From Curvularia sp. ZM96 (lineage: Eukaryota; Ascomycota; Dothideomycetes; Pleosporales; Pleosporaceae), in the NCBI GenBank assembly GCA_022457065.1, contig JAJGBQ010000005.1:2976001-3040000 (forward strand): DNA of 64,000 bases, read 5' to 3'. Positions 43,638 to 53,123 of the stretch are shown piece by piece (the first letter of the stretch is position 1; each line of letters begins with the position of its first letter). The notes beneath the pieces are model-generated. The model was not told the origin of the DNA. It worked only from the letters and a program-made list of their open reading frames with translations, and did no database searches. The position numbers were made by a program, and so were the translations under genes.

Positions 43638-45404
43638 TTAACCCTGGTAACCACCAAAGCCATTCTGGCTAAAGGCAGCTTGAGGAGACTGGCCCCATTG
43701 CGGCTGCTGAGGGGCGCCGCGACCGTAGCCGCCAGCGCTGCCGGGCTGCTGCATTTGCTGCTGGAATGGCATGCCTGGGTTACCAAAGGCTTGTTGTTGC
43801 TGCTGCTGTTGCGCGAAAGGTGCTCCGCCGGGGCTGGGTCCTGCCCGCGCATTAGATTGCTTGTTTCGATACTGCAGCTTCCTCCGGTGCCGCTCACCTG
43901 AAGGTGACATGGGCCCACCTTGTGGCCCACCACCGTACTGCGGAAAGTACGCGCTGGGCGTCTGGGGGTACGCTGAGTTGGGGCCGCCTGCAGGCGAGTA
44001 GCCCTCAAACTGGCCCGTCGGAGGACGATCTTTGCCCCACTAGATTGGAAACGTGAGCAAACAAGTTGAGATGGAAAAAGAGAATCAAGTTTAACCTACG
44101 CTGCACTTGAGAGGACGGCCGTTGACGTTGTAGCCGTTGAGCTGGCAGATGGCCATGGCAGCGTTCTCGTGTGTGTCCATCTTGATGAAGGCAAATCCAC
44201 GGTCTGACTGGAAACGCGTCTCGGTGACATAACCAAAGTTCTGGAAAAGCGGCACTAGGTCAGCCTGCGAGGTATAGGGTGTCAGATTTCCGACGTAGCA
44301 CGTTGTCTGCCACTGAGGCGTCTGAGCCACAACCATGTCATAACTCTGTACGCCGTGAGTGGGGAAGTGATGGTGGCCGAATGGAGTGGTTGGTGTCATG
44401 CCCATCGAGGCCATTGCCTGCTGCTGGGAAATGGAAGGTTGGCCCTTCTGGTTGGCCCAGTTGCAGCGGATGGCTCGCGAACCAAGCCACTCTCCGTCCA
44501 TGGAGTTGAGGGCACGCTCAGCATCGGCGCGATCCCGGAAAGCGACGAAGCCGTAGCCACGAGACCTGCCCGTTTTCATGTCCCACATGACACGAGCCTC
44601 GGAGACGGGGCCAAAGGTGGAGAACGCCTGGAGAAGGACCTCATCGTTGACTTCATTGGAAAGATCGCCAACAAAAATGTGGAAGTGGTTAGAAGTGTCT
44701 TCCTTGGCTGTGTTGTTGGATTGATAAGCCCAGTTCACACGGATTTCCTATTCTGTGTCAGAAGGCGGGCCACTAGGACACAATGTCTGCTTTCTGGCAG
44801 TCGAGCGCCCAATTGCTTACGTTGTTGTGGATGCGTCGGCCATTGAGCGTAGCCATGCCACGCTCGGCCGCACCAGGGTCATCGTATTCGACAAAGCCGT
44901 AGTTGAAACCCTTGGAATTGAACTGTTAGCGGTCAGCGGCACTTGACTTGTTGCAACAGATGCAAGATAGGCCCGGCCCGCGCCACAAAGCTGTCACGAC
45001 ATTGCAGCGGTTTCGGAGAAGTATCTTACAGAAGGAGAACTTGCAGTTTTGTCGGGAATGATCTTGACGCTCTGGACATGGCCAGTCGTCTCGAAAATCT
45101 GACGCAACACGTCCTCGGTGACCCGCGGGTCGAGTCCTCCCACATATAAGGCGCGCTTGTTGGGCTCGGGGGCGGCGCGACGGGGCACGTAGCCGGGCTG
45201 GCCACTGGTCGGGGACATGGGGTTGCCCGACATGGGCGAGCTGATGGCGGTTGGGATGGGGTTGTTGTTCTGCGGGATGATGACGGGGGCGAGCGGCGGG
45301 GGCGGCATGTGCTGCTGCGTTTGGCCCTGGTTGTCGTAGCCAGGCGCACCGCCCGTCGAGGGAGGAGGGGGCAGCTGGGCGCCCGGGTTCTGCTGGTCGG
45401 CCAT
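43638..45404 (-). CDS. Three-RRM RNA-binding protein (Pub1/TIA-1 type)
   Basis: Poly(U)/AU-rich RNA-binding protein linked to mRNA stability and stress granules. Four exons on the minus strand (45404-45030, 44922-44821, 44747-44100, 44039-43638) give 508 aa. Pro/Gln-rich N-terminus, then RRM1 (RALYVGGLDPRVTEDVL; FNSKGFNYGFVEYDD), RRM2 (HIFVGDLSNEVNDEVLLQAF; RSRGYGFVAFRDRADAE) and RRM3 (TCYVGNLTPYTSQADLVPLF; RGFAFIKMDTHENAAM). The C-terminus is Gln/Gly/Pro-rich with a QQQQQQQ run, prion-like in composition. The end of exon 1 has two candidate donors: GT at 45029, adding ASSPS before FNSKG, or a GC donor (GCAAGT) at 45044, which gives KIIPDKT-FNSKG and a 503-aa form. Both keep the frame. The domain architecture fits Pub1/TIA-1; a Nam8-type role is a weaker alternative. 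Confidence 0.93.
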
Positions 45405-46114
45405 TTGGGTGTCGCGAAGATGCGCTCAGGGCAGAGGAAATCAGCAAAGGAGGGTGGAGGTGGATGCGACGCGAAAGGCGATTGCAGGATAAGGCCACGC
45501 GGAGGATAGAAGTAGGCGAGCTGGGGCGGGGCGAAAGCTGTGCGGTGGGAGGAGGGCAGGCGACGACGAGGTCGAAACGGGAAAGCGCAAGCACAGACAG
45601 CCAACAGAGACGCGGAAAGCACTAGGAAAGGGAAGAGGAAACAAGAGGAAGAGAGAGATAGGAGATGCGAAAGCGCTGCGAGGAGCGGTGATGGCAAGCT
45701 ATGGTCTCCACAGTGGGGGGAAGAAAGGGAACAGAACAGAAGACGAGCGAGGTGCGCGGTCCCAGGCTCGCGAGAAACGCACGCCTAGGCAGGCTGGCGC
45801 GGCCACAAGCGCCCAATGCCACGGGAGAGCTACGGCAGCCTACCACCTGCCGGGCTGCGAGCAGGGGGGTCGATGGAGTCATTTGGGCGCATTCGTTTCC
45901 AATGCTGCCAGCTGCTGTCAGGCCGCCGAGGGCGAGGCCAGCGCCTGGATGGCTAGTCCAACCGGAACCCGTGGCCCCCACTCACGGCGCCCCTGCAGCA
46001 GGCCCGCCCAGCGCCCGTCCGCCGCCGGCATACCGAACTAGTACGCTACCAGTACTCGACTCTACACGGTACCACGACGACGACACCCGACACCCTCACC
46101 ACCGCCCACCCGTC
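45405..46114. promoter_or_regulatory. Divergent promoter of the RRM gene and the acidic-protein gene
   Basis: 710 bp between two divergent starts. Next to the RRM gene the plus strand is purine-rich (45555-45670), i.e. a pyrimidine-rich leader on its transcribed side. Long open frames across it (45701-46324 plus, 45026-45697 minus) are shadows. Confidence 0.5.
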
Positions 46115-47307
46115 ATGGCCGCCCCCAACCCAGCCGCCCTGCCCCACGAGCAGCAGAAACACCAGCAGCATGTCGACACCCTGCAGAGCATGCTCAACCT
46201 CATCGTACGCCCGCCGCCCACCCGCCTGCCGAGACGCGTTTTTGTACTGACGGCGCCTCGCAGTTCCTCCATTCTGGCCGCTTCCTCAAGGAGACCCAGG
46301 CCGGCGGTGGCTCCGGTCGCATGAAGCAGCAGCTGCAGCGCGTCGTGCCCCATGCGACCGAGCGCTTCCACGACGCCCTCGACGAACTCGAGAACGAAGT
46401 GCGCCTGGCGCAGACAGTGCTCCGACGCGACATGGCATTGCTGAAGCAGGACCGCAAGAAGAAGGAGGCCGCAGCGAAAAAGCACGAGGTGGAGAAGGCG
46501 AGACTGGCAGCAGAGGCGAGAAACCCCCCACCAGCGACAGACAATGCGCCCGTGAAGCCAGAAAAGCCCGCCACGCCCGCGCAGCCCGAGCCATCCACAG
46601 CGCAGGACGCATCCGAGACAGCTACCGCCATGGACACAGATACGGACGCTTCGAAAAAGGAAGGCGCCGGCGACAACCAGGGCAGCCACGATGGGAAGGC
46701 ACCCTCACCACCCAAAACCGCAGCAGACACAAACACCGAGCCGCCCAAAGATCCCCTTTTCGACGGCACTCCCCCGGCCAACAACCCCAACGAGTCCGAC
46801 TTTGACTTTGATGCCATGTTCGGCGATGCCATGGACACGTCGGATCAGCACAACCCTGACATGATGGATACCTCAGGCGACATGGACTTCAACCTCGACG
46901 GCGGCAACGACGGTTCTTCCCTCCTGCACGGCCTCGAAGACTTTGCAAAGAACGCCGACAGCGCCAATGCCAACCAAACATCCAACATGGACATGGACTT
47001 CACCATGCCGGACCTGCCAGGCCTGGACACAAACACTGACAGCAACGCAAATGCAACCGCCAAATCAGCTCCAGAGCCAAAGCCAGAGCCAGCGCCAGCG
47101 CCAAAGGCAGCCGAGCCTAGCCCGGCCACACAGCCGCCACAACCTGCTGAAGAGAAGAAGGCGGAAGAGACGACGAACAACATGAATAACAATGACGACA
47201 TGATGGGCACTATGGCTGCAGACGACCTCGAGGACCTGTTCAATATGGACGACTATGCGAATCCGGAGCAGTCGTCCTTTGATGACGCTTTTTTCAACTT
47301 TGAGTAA
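46115..47307 (+). CDS. Unrecognised acidic protein with coiled-coil N-terminus
   Basis: Two exons, 46115-46204 and 46264-47307, give 377 aa. The N-terminal part reads like a helical bundle or coiled coil: QQHVDTLQSMLNLI, FLHSGRFLKETQAGGGSGRM, RFHDALDELENEVRLAQTVL and then a Lys/Glu/Ala helix. The remainder is Pro/Thr/Asp/Asn-rich with repeated acidic-aromatic motifs (SDFDFDAMFGDAMDTSD; DMDFNLDG; NMDMDFTMPDLPGLD; DLEDLFNMDDYA; FDDAFFNFE). Such patches look like acidic activation domains or Mediator or coactivator docking motifs. A Mediator-tail-like subunit (Med2 or Med29 type) is possible from the combination of helical N-terminus and acidic tail, but I do not recognise the family with confidence. 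The second exon is supported by an open frame of 347 codons and a clean GT-AG intron. Confidence 0.85.
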
Positions 47308-47647
47308 TCTGTCTGTATCATACCTTAGTCACCCTTGGCCATCCGGCGTTGACATGTTTTCTTTTCCCTTGGTTTTCATTTATTTTCTTTTTTTTGATAC
47401 CCCTAGTAGATGATGCGACTCAAGAGTCAAATCACAAGAATCACGAGCCTACTCGCCTCAATGCGGTAATCAGCCAGAGAATGTGTTAGATACGCATGGT
47501 GTGCCTTGCTGATCCAAGTAATCTATTTCTAGACTTTGTCAAATCAATGTTCTCGCCTGAAATCAGATCCTGTGCTCTAAAGTATCCTCAAGCTGCCTTT
47601 CTCATTGTAGGCTGACTACTACCCTGCTCTATGTCCCCACTCATCTA
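47308..47647. other. Convergent 3' region
   Basis: 340 bp between the ends of the acidic-protein and SurE genes, which converge. A T-rich run lies near 47370-47395. No gene is seen. Confidence 0.6.
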
Positions 47648-48820
47648 CTAAAGTTTAATCTCCCCTTCGAACCCGTTGACGTGCATAAAGTTTGCCCGCA
47701 GCGGAGTAACACTAGTGTATCCCTGCGCGACAGCCCACCCGTCATTGCCCGGCTCACTCTCCTCCACACTCTGGTACACGTCCTTGAACGAGGGCGCCCA
47801 CTTGAAGTGCTTGTGCGTGTATCGCGAGTGGACCTGACTCGACGGCGTGTCCCTTCCTGAATCCGTGCCGCTCGCTCCACCCTGAATGTCTGAGTTCGAC
47901 CTGAGTTCCTTCTTGCCCAGCTTCTCCTCTTGCTTGCGTATCTGTCCCTCAATGTCTGCCGCCTTGTCGTCCGCCTCCGGGGGTACTTCGACCACCTGAA
48001 AACAGCTGCCGCTCTTCCACGTGTTTTGCAGCATATTGGTCCACAGGATCTTGCGCTCTCCCACATTCTCCACCAGCGGCACATTGACCGTGTACAGGTG
48101 CGTGTTCTTGTCCCAATTGTCCCACAGGTGTTGTATGAGCTTTGCGCTGAGCTCGCTGGCGCCGCTGATGATCTTGGCGTCGTGGTTGCGGTCGAAAAAG
48201 GCGTAGCTGAGGGCTATGCTCTTCATACCGCACACCGCTGCCTCCATTGCGCCGCCTATAGTACCCGAAGAGAGGGAGAAGATGGCAGTGCTGTTGCGTC
48301 CGTAGTTGGGGCCAGACACGACCAGGTCAATTGGTCCACGCTCGGTGAAGTAGTGGTATAGACCAATCTGTACGCACGACGCGGGTGTGGAGTCAACCAG
48401 CACCCATTCTTCCTCATTGGAAGAGGGCGGAAGCGGCGAATTATGAGTTGTTCCGTGGTTAGTAAGGCGGCCGTCGGGGCTTGTTTGGAGGGGTTCGGGG
48501 CGATAATATGTTGGTTGTATCTGCGACCATGTCAGAGCTGGCCAAGACGGGACTCATACGGAGTACAAGTTGCTCTGAGAAAGCAAAAGAGGCCTCATAC
48601 CGACTTGCCAACAAGATGTGCCTTGCCTATCCAAGATCTCTGCGTGTGGGGAAGAACAACCGACACGGTGTGGCCATGCCTCTGTAGTGTTGACACCAGC
48701 GAGTGGACATAGGGCGAGGATTGGTCTGATGGTGGTCCATCATCGTTAGTGACCTACTATTTGGTCAACCGATGCCATTGACTATAGTAAGACAAAGAAT
48801 TGGCTTACAAGAATATGCAT
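47648..48820 (-). CDS. SurE-family acid phosphatase/5'(3')-nucleotidase
   Basis: Metal-dependent phosphatase of the SurE fold (fungal relatives include Yarrowia Pho2). Three exons on the minus strand (48820-48809, 48753-48601, 48520-47648) give 345 aa. The 12-nt first exon encodes MHIL and joins to VTNDDGPPSDQSSPY, rebuilding the SurE metal-binding NDDG loop at residues 7-10. Next come VSVVLPHTQRSWIGKAHL and IDLVVSGPNYGRNSTAIFSL (the SGxNxGxN motif), then GTIGGAMEAAVCGMKSIALS. The C-terminal third has an inserted acidic/Lys-rich stretch (EADDKAADIEGQIRKQEEKL) and a Ser-rich segment, then returns to the conserved WAVAQGYTSVTPLRANFMH end. Localisation is not clear; no signal peptide was seen. 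Confidence 0.92.
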
Positions 48821-49768
48821 CTTTGCTTCTGAGCAACGTCAGTGGTGATGTTAGTAATACTCTGTGGTATACGTGAAGTTGAGGGACACAGTGGGGCAGA
48901 CACGGAGTGACGTGCGCTATCGATAGGTGAGATGCCGATGCCGCATCGTGTTCGGCCGCCGTCACCGCCTCCATCCTCCCTACAACGCTGTTGATTGTTG
49001 TTAAGCGCCTTGTGACATAGCACTATGTTTGGTGGATGATTTGCTCCCACTGCAGTTCCTAGGAGATAACGAAGAAAGATGGTCACAGGTTGCTTGTGGA
49101 ACCTGCGCTATGGATAGATCCGACCATGTTCCTGCATTGCGCCGGCAACTACCGCTCATCGCTTGAGGCACTGTACATCATTAGGATCTCCTATATACTA
49201 CCGAGAATCAGATATTAATTAAAGAAATCTGAGTTACAAGAATAGATGCCGAGATAATGTCGGACTTGTCACCGCATCTCCATCGTCGAGACTTCAAGAC
49301 ATTCCCTGGTACTCGGCGGGGCAGCAATGGCCCCTCCCCTTCCGAGCTCCGCACCACAGCCGGCACCTGAACCACGACATCTGAAACGGAACCTTTGACT
49401 TGCCGGGCCGTTTTGCCTTGTGCAGGTAAAACACACAGCTACAGGACGGTTGCCGGACGCGAGAGCGTAGAGCCGCAAGTCCCCTTTAGCGGGCTTCCAT
49501 TTTCGGTCTTCGTCCCTTCGGATCCCCGCCCGTGACCGTGAACACCGCGAACACCAACGTTTGAAGAAAGACATATCGGATGCAGTTATATAGATGCTAC
49601 AGTATGAAGAGAAAATCATCAAGATACCCAGGAACATTTTTTCTTTCCACCTTTTCAAACACAACCCGTCTACGAAATTCTTTTGACTTGAAGCAAGTTC
49701 AATCAACAAATTCTATACTTGCACTCAGATACAGCTGTCCATAATCCACCGCACAAAATCTTATCAAA
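48821..49768. promoter_or_regulatory. Divergent promoter of the SurE and SDR genes
   Basis: 948 bp between divergent starts. No gene; open frames here lack domains. The final 50 bp before the SDR start are A-rich (ACAAAATCTTATCAAA). Confidence 0.5.
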
Positions 49769-50575
49769 ATGGTCATCACCGTTCCCACTGCCTCCCTAGA
49801 AGGCCAAGTCGCCCTCATCACCGGTGCCGGCCGTGGTATCGGACGAGGTTGCGCCATTGAGCTCGGCAAGCGCGGTGCCTCCGTCGTCGTAAACTACGTA
49901 TCATCTGAGGGACCAGCCAACGAAGTCTGCGACATCATCCGGGGCTTCAACAACGGCGCCAAAGCCATTGCCATCAAGGCCGATGTGAGCAAAGTATCCG
50001 AGATCCATCGCCTATTCGAGGAGGCAAAGAAGGCCTTTGGCAAAATCAACATCGTCATGAGCAACTCTGGCACCGAGAGTTGGGACAAGACGGAGGAGAT
50101 TACTGAGGAGAAGTACGACCATGTTTTCAACCTCAACACCAAGGCGCAGTTCTTTGTCGGCCAGACCGCATACAAGTACATGGAGGATAACGGCCGCATC
50201 ATCCTCATGAGCTCCATTGCTGCTGGCCTCCTCGGCGTCAAGGACCACGCTCTGTACAACGCTACCAAGATGGCTGTCATTGGCTTCATCAAGGCTTTCG
50301 CCACAGACTTTGGAAAGCGCGGTATCACTGTCAACGGTGTCGCCCCCGGTGGCATCAAGTCGGACATGTTCACACAGAATGCTTGGCACTACATCCCAGG
50401 AGGCTCGCCTGACTGGCCAGCGGAGAAGATCGAGTCGCTCATGGCGAGCCACTGCCCGCTGGGTAGGTGTGCGGTTCCTGAGGATGTGGCGAGGGTCGTG
50501 GCTTTCCTGGCATCCGAGGATGGTGGCTGGGTAAACGGACAGGTGCTTACTATCTCTGGTGGATCGTCTCAGTAA
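49769..50575 (+). CDS. Short-chain dehydrogenase/reductase, trihydroxynaphthalene-reductase-like
   Basis: Single-exon gene, 268 aa, ATG at 49769. Classical SDR marks: TGAGRGIGRG (residues 18-27) for the nucleotide-binding site, NSG in the loop after strand 4 (VMSNSGTESW), catalytic Ser in MSSIAAG and catalytic YNATK (Tyr and Lys). The VAPGGIKSDMF segment and the C-terminus VNGQVLTISGGS are of the type seen in naphthol and versicolorin reductases. Length equals that of 1,3,8-trihydroxynaphthalene reductase (Brn1 type), but other residues differ, so it could instead serve another polyketide or sugar-alcohol substrate. No polyketide synthase or scytalone dehydratase lies nearby. Cofactor choice (NADPH is suggested by the Arg-Gly loop) is not proved. 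Confidence 0.9.
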   Translation: MVITVPTASLEGQVALITGAGRGIGRGCAIELGKRGASVVVNYVSSEGPANEVCDIIRGFNNGAKAIAIKADVSKVSEIHRLFEEAKKAFGKINIVMSNSGTESWDKTEEITEEKYDHVFNLNTKAQFFVGQTAYKYMEDNGRIILMSSIAAGLLGVKDHALYNATKMAVIGFIKAFATDFGKRGITVNGVAPGGIKSDMFTQNAWHYIPGGSPDWPAEKIESLMASHCPLGRCAVPEDVARVVAFLASEDGGWVNGQVLTISGGSSQ

Positions 50576-50864
50576 GCATGCTGTTGTTGGTAAAAGGGGG
50601 AAAGAAATGGAATAGTTCTGGAGCGTGTATTTATCATGGCGGGATAGTGGTTCGCCAACGCTCGAACAAAATATATTTTACTCTGATCATCACCTGTTTC
50701 TCTCATGCCAAGAAGTTGTTCTCGTAATATTAAATTTACAGGTGTGTGGCAAATACATGCACCTCCACGCGAAGTCTTGCGTCAGTCGCGCAGTCTGTTC
50801 GCGGGTTAGTCATCGCAGCCAAGACCGGCCAGCAAGTAGATAGAAATCCGTACAAATGCATTAA

Positions 50865-52397
50865 TCAGGCCGTTTTTTGCATCATTCCCTCGTACCGTAT
50901 TTGACACAGTGATTCAGGATCAACAACTCCATCCGGCAAGCGCAAATGATGGATTGCATCGCCATGGGACCTGATATCCACGTCGTGTAATGGTTCCTTC
51001 TCCAACCATAGGCCAGGAGCAACCTTCTTCCAAGACTCAACAACATCATCACTGAGCTCAAGATTCCATGTACTACGCCATGTAAGTGTAGCCATTGCAC
51101 TTGCAGTATGTCGCCGAAAAACTACCGCACAGGCTTGTCCCGGTCCACTGTTCCAGAGCACCATGGTTTTGAGCTGCGGCATCTTCAGCGCAATCGAACC
51201 AGCATTCCGCAACAGTGCATAAACATCTCGATGAGGGGATGTATGGGCCAATGTGGATGATGTGAGTATCAGCGACTGCAGGAGATTCCAGGTACATGGC
51301 AGCTGATGGCACGCGGTGAAAAACTGCTGGGCGTCGATCATGTATGAAATAGAGAGGTGCTCCAGATAGCAACTTTTGGACGCAAACGCTATGGCTAGCT
51401 TGAGATTTACAGCTGAGATAATTTTGATTTCTTGGCCTGAATATGGCGTAGCGTCGTTGAGTGCCAATGTAAGTTGGTTGAAGTCTTTAGAGATAGAAAC
51501 TCTTCTGACGTGTTTTGGAACACTGTACTGGACTAAGGAACCTAGTTCTATTAACATGTTAGAAGGAAACAAAATACGTGTTTGATGTAAGGAGGAGGAG
51601 GAGGGGTTGAACATACTACATGCACATGCCATTTGGTGGCTGTATCGCCAGGCACACCACAGCTCGTAGACTATACTTTCTAGCCGAGGGAGTCTCTCCC
51701 ACAAGGCCTCGAGTACTTCGGGAAAAAGCTCATGTCGAAGTTGTCGACGTATGCAAAAACTTGTAACGGCATGAACGACGGGAAGGTTCTGGGGGACGTT
51801 CAGGCAGAGCGGAGAGAAGAGGCGCTCAATGGCGGGCGGATCGGGAATCTTAACCTGCTGGCCATTAACCCAGCCGTGCTTTGGGTTGTACCATCTAGTA
51901 GCTTTATCCTGTTGGGTCCAATCTCTTGTGTCTTCATGTCCGGGTCCAAAACAGTAGTTCTTGAACCAATGTTGTGAGTCACTTGGTGAAGATGCGCTCA
52001 GCTCGAGCGTCAACTGACCTGTAGGTTGCCAGGTGCTCAGGATAGAAAATAGCCTTAGGATAGCTCCCCTAAAAATAGTAGAATTACGAGTGGACATGGT
52101 GGCGCTTCGTTTACAAGTGGGACAGGCGTATCGAGGAAGGTCGATATTGAGGCAGATGTGCTGGACAAGAGGTCTTTGTCGGACAACGAGAGTTTCCAGT
52201 TCGTCTAGACAGGATGGCTGCAATGTTAATTGGGAGAAATTCTTGGGTTCAAGAATGGCCAACCATTCCTTGCAGACGGCTGCACACTGAGCCCAGCCAC
52301 CATGTTTCTGGCCTGATATTTCGTCAAGGATCAAAAGACGGATATCTGCAGGTAACGAGAGCCAGGGGAAGGCGATGTGATTGTGTCTCTTAGTCAT
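50865..52397 (-). CDS. F-box-like protein of the fungal DUF6546 type
   Basis: Single-exon gene, 510 aa, start ATG at 52397. The N-terminus FPWLSLPADIRLLILDEI resembles an F-box helix, and is followed by WAQCAAVCKEWLAILEP, a pattern common in large families of fungal F-box-like proteins. The rest has Leu-rich helices of leucine-rich-repeat character and a Cys pair (PTCKRSATMS with preceding YACP). The Ser run in NPSSSSLHQ comes from a (GGA)n stretch at 51591-51604. It would act in substrate recognition for ubiquitin ligases, if at all. The family is expanded and variable in Pleosporales. No specific partner is seen. Confidence 0.82.
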   Translation of the reverse strand: MTKRHNHIAFPWLSLPADIRLLILDEISGQKHGGWAQCAAVCKEWLAILEPKNFSQLTLQPSCLDELETLVVRQRPLVQHICLNIDLPRYACPTCKRSATMSTRNSTIFRGAILRLFSILSTWQPTGQLTLELSASSPSDSQHWFKNYCFGPGHEDTRDWTQQDKATRWYNPKHGWVNGQQVKIPDPPAIERLFSPLCLNVPQNLPVVHAVTSFCIRRQLRHELFPEVLEALWERLPRLESIVYELWCAWRYSHQMACACSMFNPSSSSLHQTRILFPSNMLIELGSLVQYSVPKHVRRVSISKDFNQLTLALNDATPYSGQEIKIISAVNLKLAIAFASKSCYLEHLSISYMIDAQQFFTACHQLPCTWNLLQSLILTSSTLAHTSPHRDVYALLRNAGSIALKMPQLKTMVLWNSGPGQACAVVFRRHTASAMATLTWRSTWNLELSDDVVESWKKVAPGLWLEKEPLHDVDIRSHGDAIHHLRLPDGVVDPESLCQIRYEGMMQKTA

Positions 52398-53123
52398 TCT
52401 TGAGATAGAGGCTTCAGTTATATGGTTGCCTTGATCACAACAAAGGTTCGCTCTGTGGATCTTTTCATGCCCAGAGTATGAGTAGTAGTAAGGTGTAAAG
52501 TCTTGAGCAGGTAGAGAAGTTTGGACTAGAAGCAGCGGGAGCTAATTTGGCTGTGGTTAGCACACGATCTACTTTTGTGGTACCGAGTGAAAGAAAAAAG
52601 CGCGACTTAGCATGTACCAGCTCTCTCCAAAAACCCTACTAAAATCGCTAAGGTACTCTAATTTCCTTACTTGCACGCGTTCAAGTCTACCGTAACGTAG
52701 TAAGTTGTATATAGATATCAGAATTTGACCACAATGATGTGGACCATAACCCATTTGCCAATCTATACTAACCCACCAAACAACTACATCGAGCTCCTCC
52801 TAATTCGTTCATAGAATCAAATCACTCTAAACAAAACATCGTATAATATCTAAATATATTTATTGGGTATCCTCCAAGAGTGCGTCTAATACGCTACCCT
52901 GTTACTAGAACTCGTGCCTCAGGTTTTGAACTACCTACAGAGCTGACGCTTCTGCTACGAAAAACTATTGTACAGAAAGTAATCATGTGCCTCGTTTCCT
53001 CGTGGCATCTATACGCCAAGCATGAGCTTACTAAATCGCTAAACGCCTCTCGATGAGAAAATACAATAAAAACAAGCATGTAAACAAAATTCATGGCGCC
53101 ATAGCATGGACCCGTAGACAAGG
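52398..53123. other. Intergenic region
   Basis: 726 bp, AT-rich, between the upstream region of the F-box-like gene and the 3' end of the GATA-factor gene. No gene is seen; short open frames are without domains. Confidence 0.6.

Noticed and set aside
44926..46689. Long ORFs around the divergent RRM and acidic-protein promoter
   Set aside because: Shadows of real exons in other frames or of low-complexity promoter sequence.
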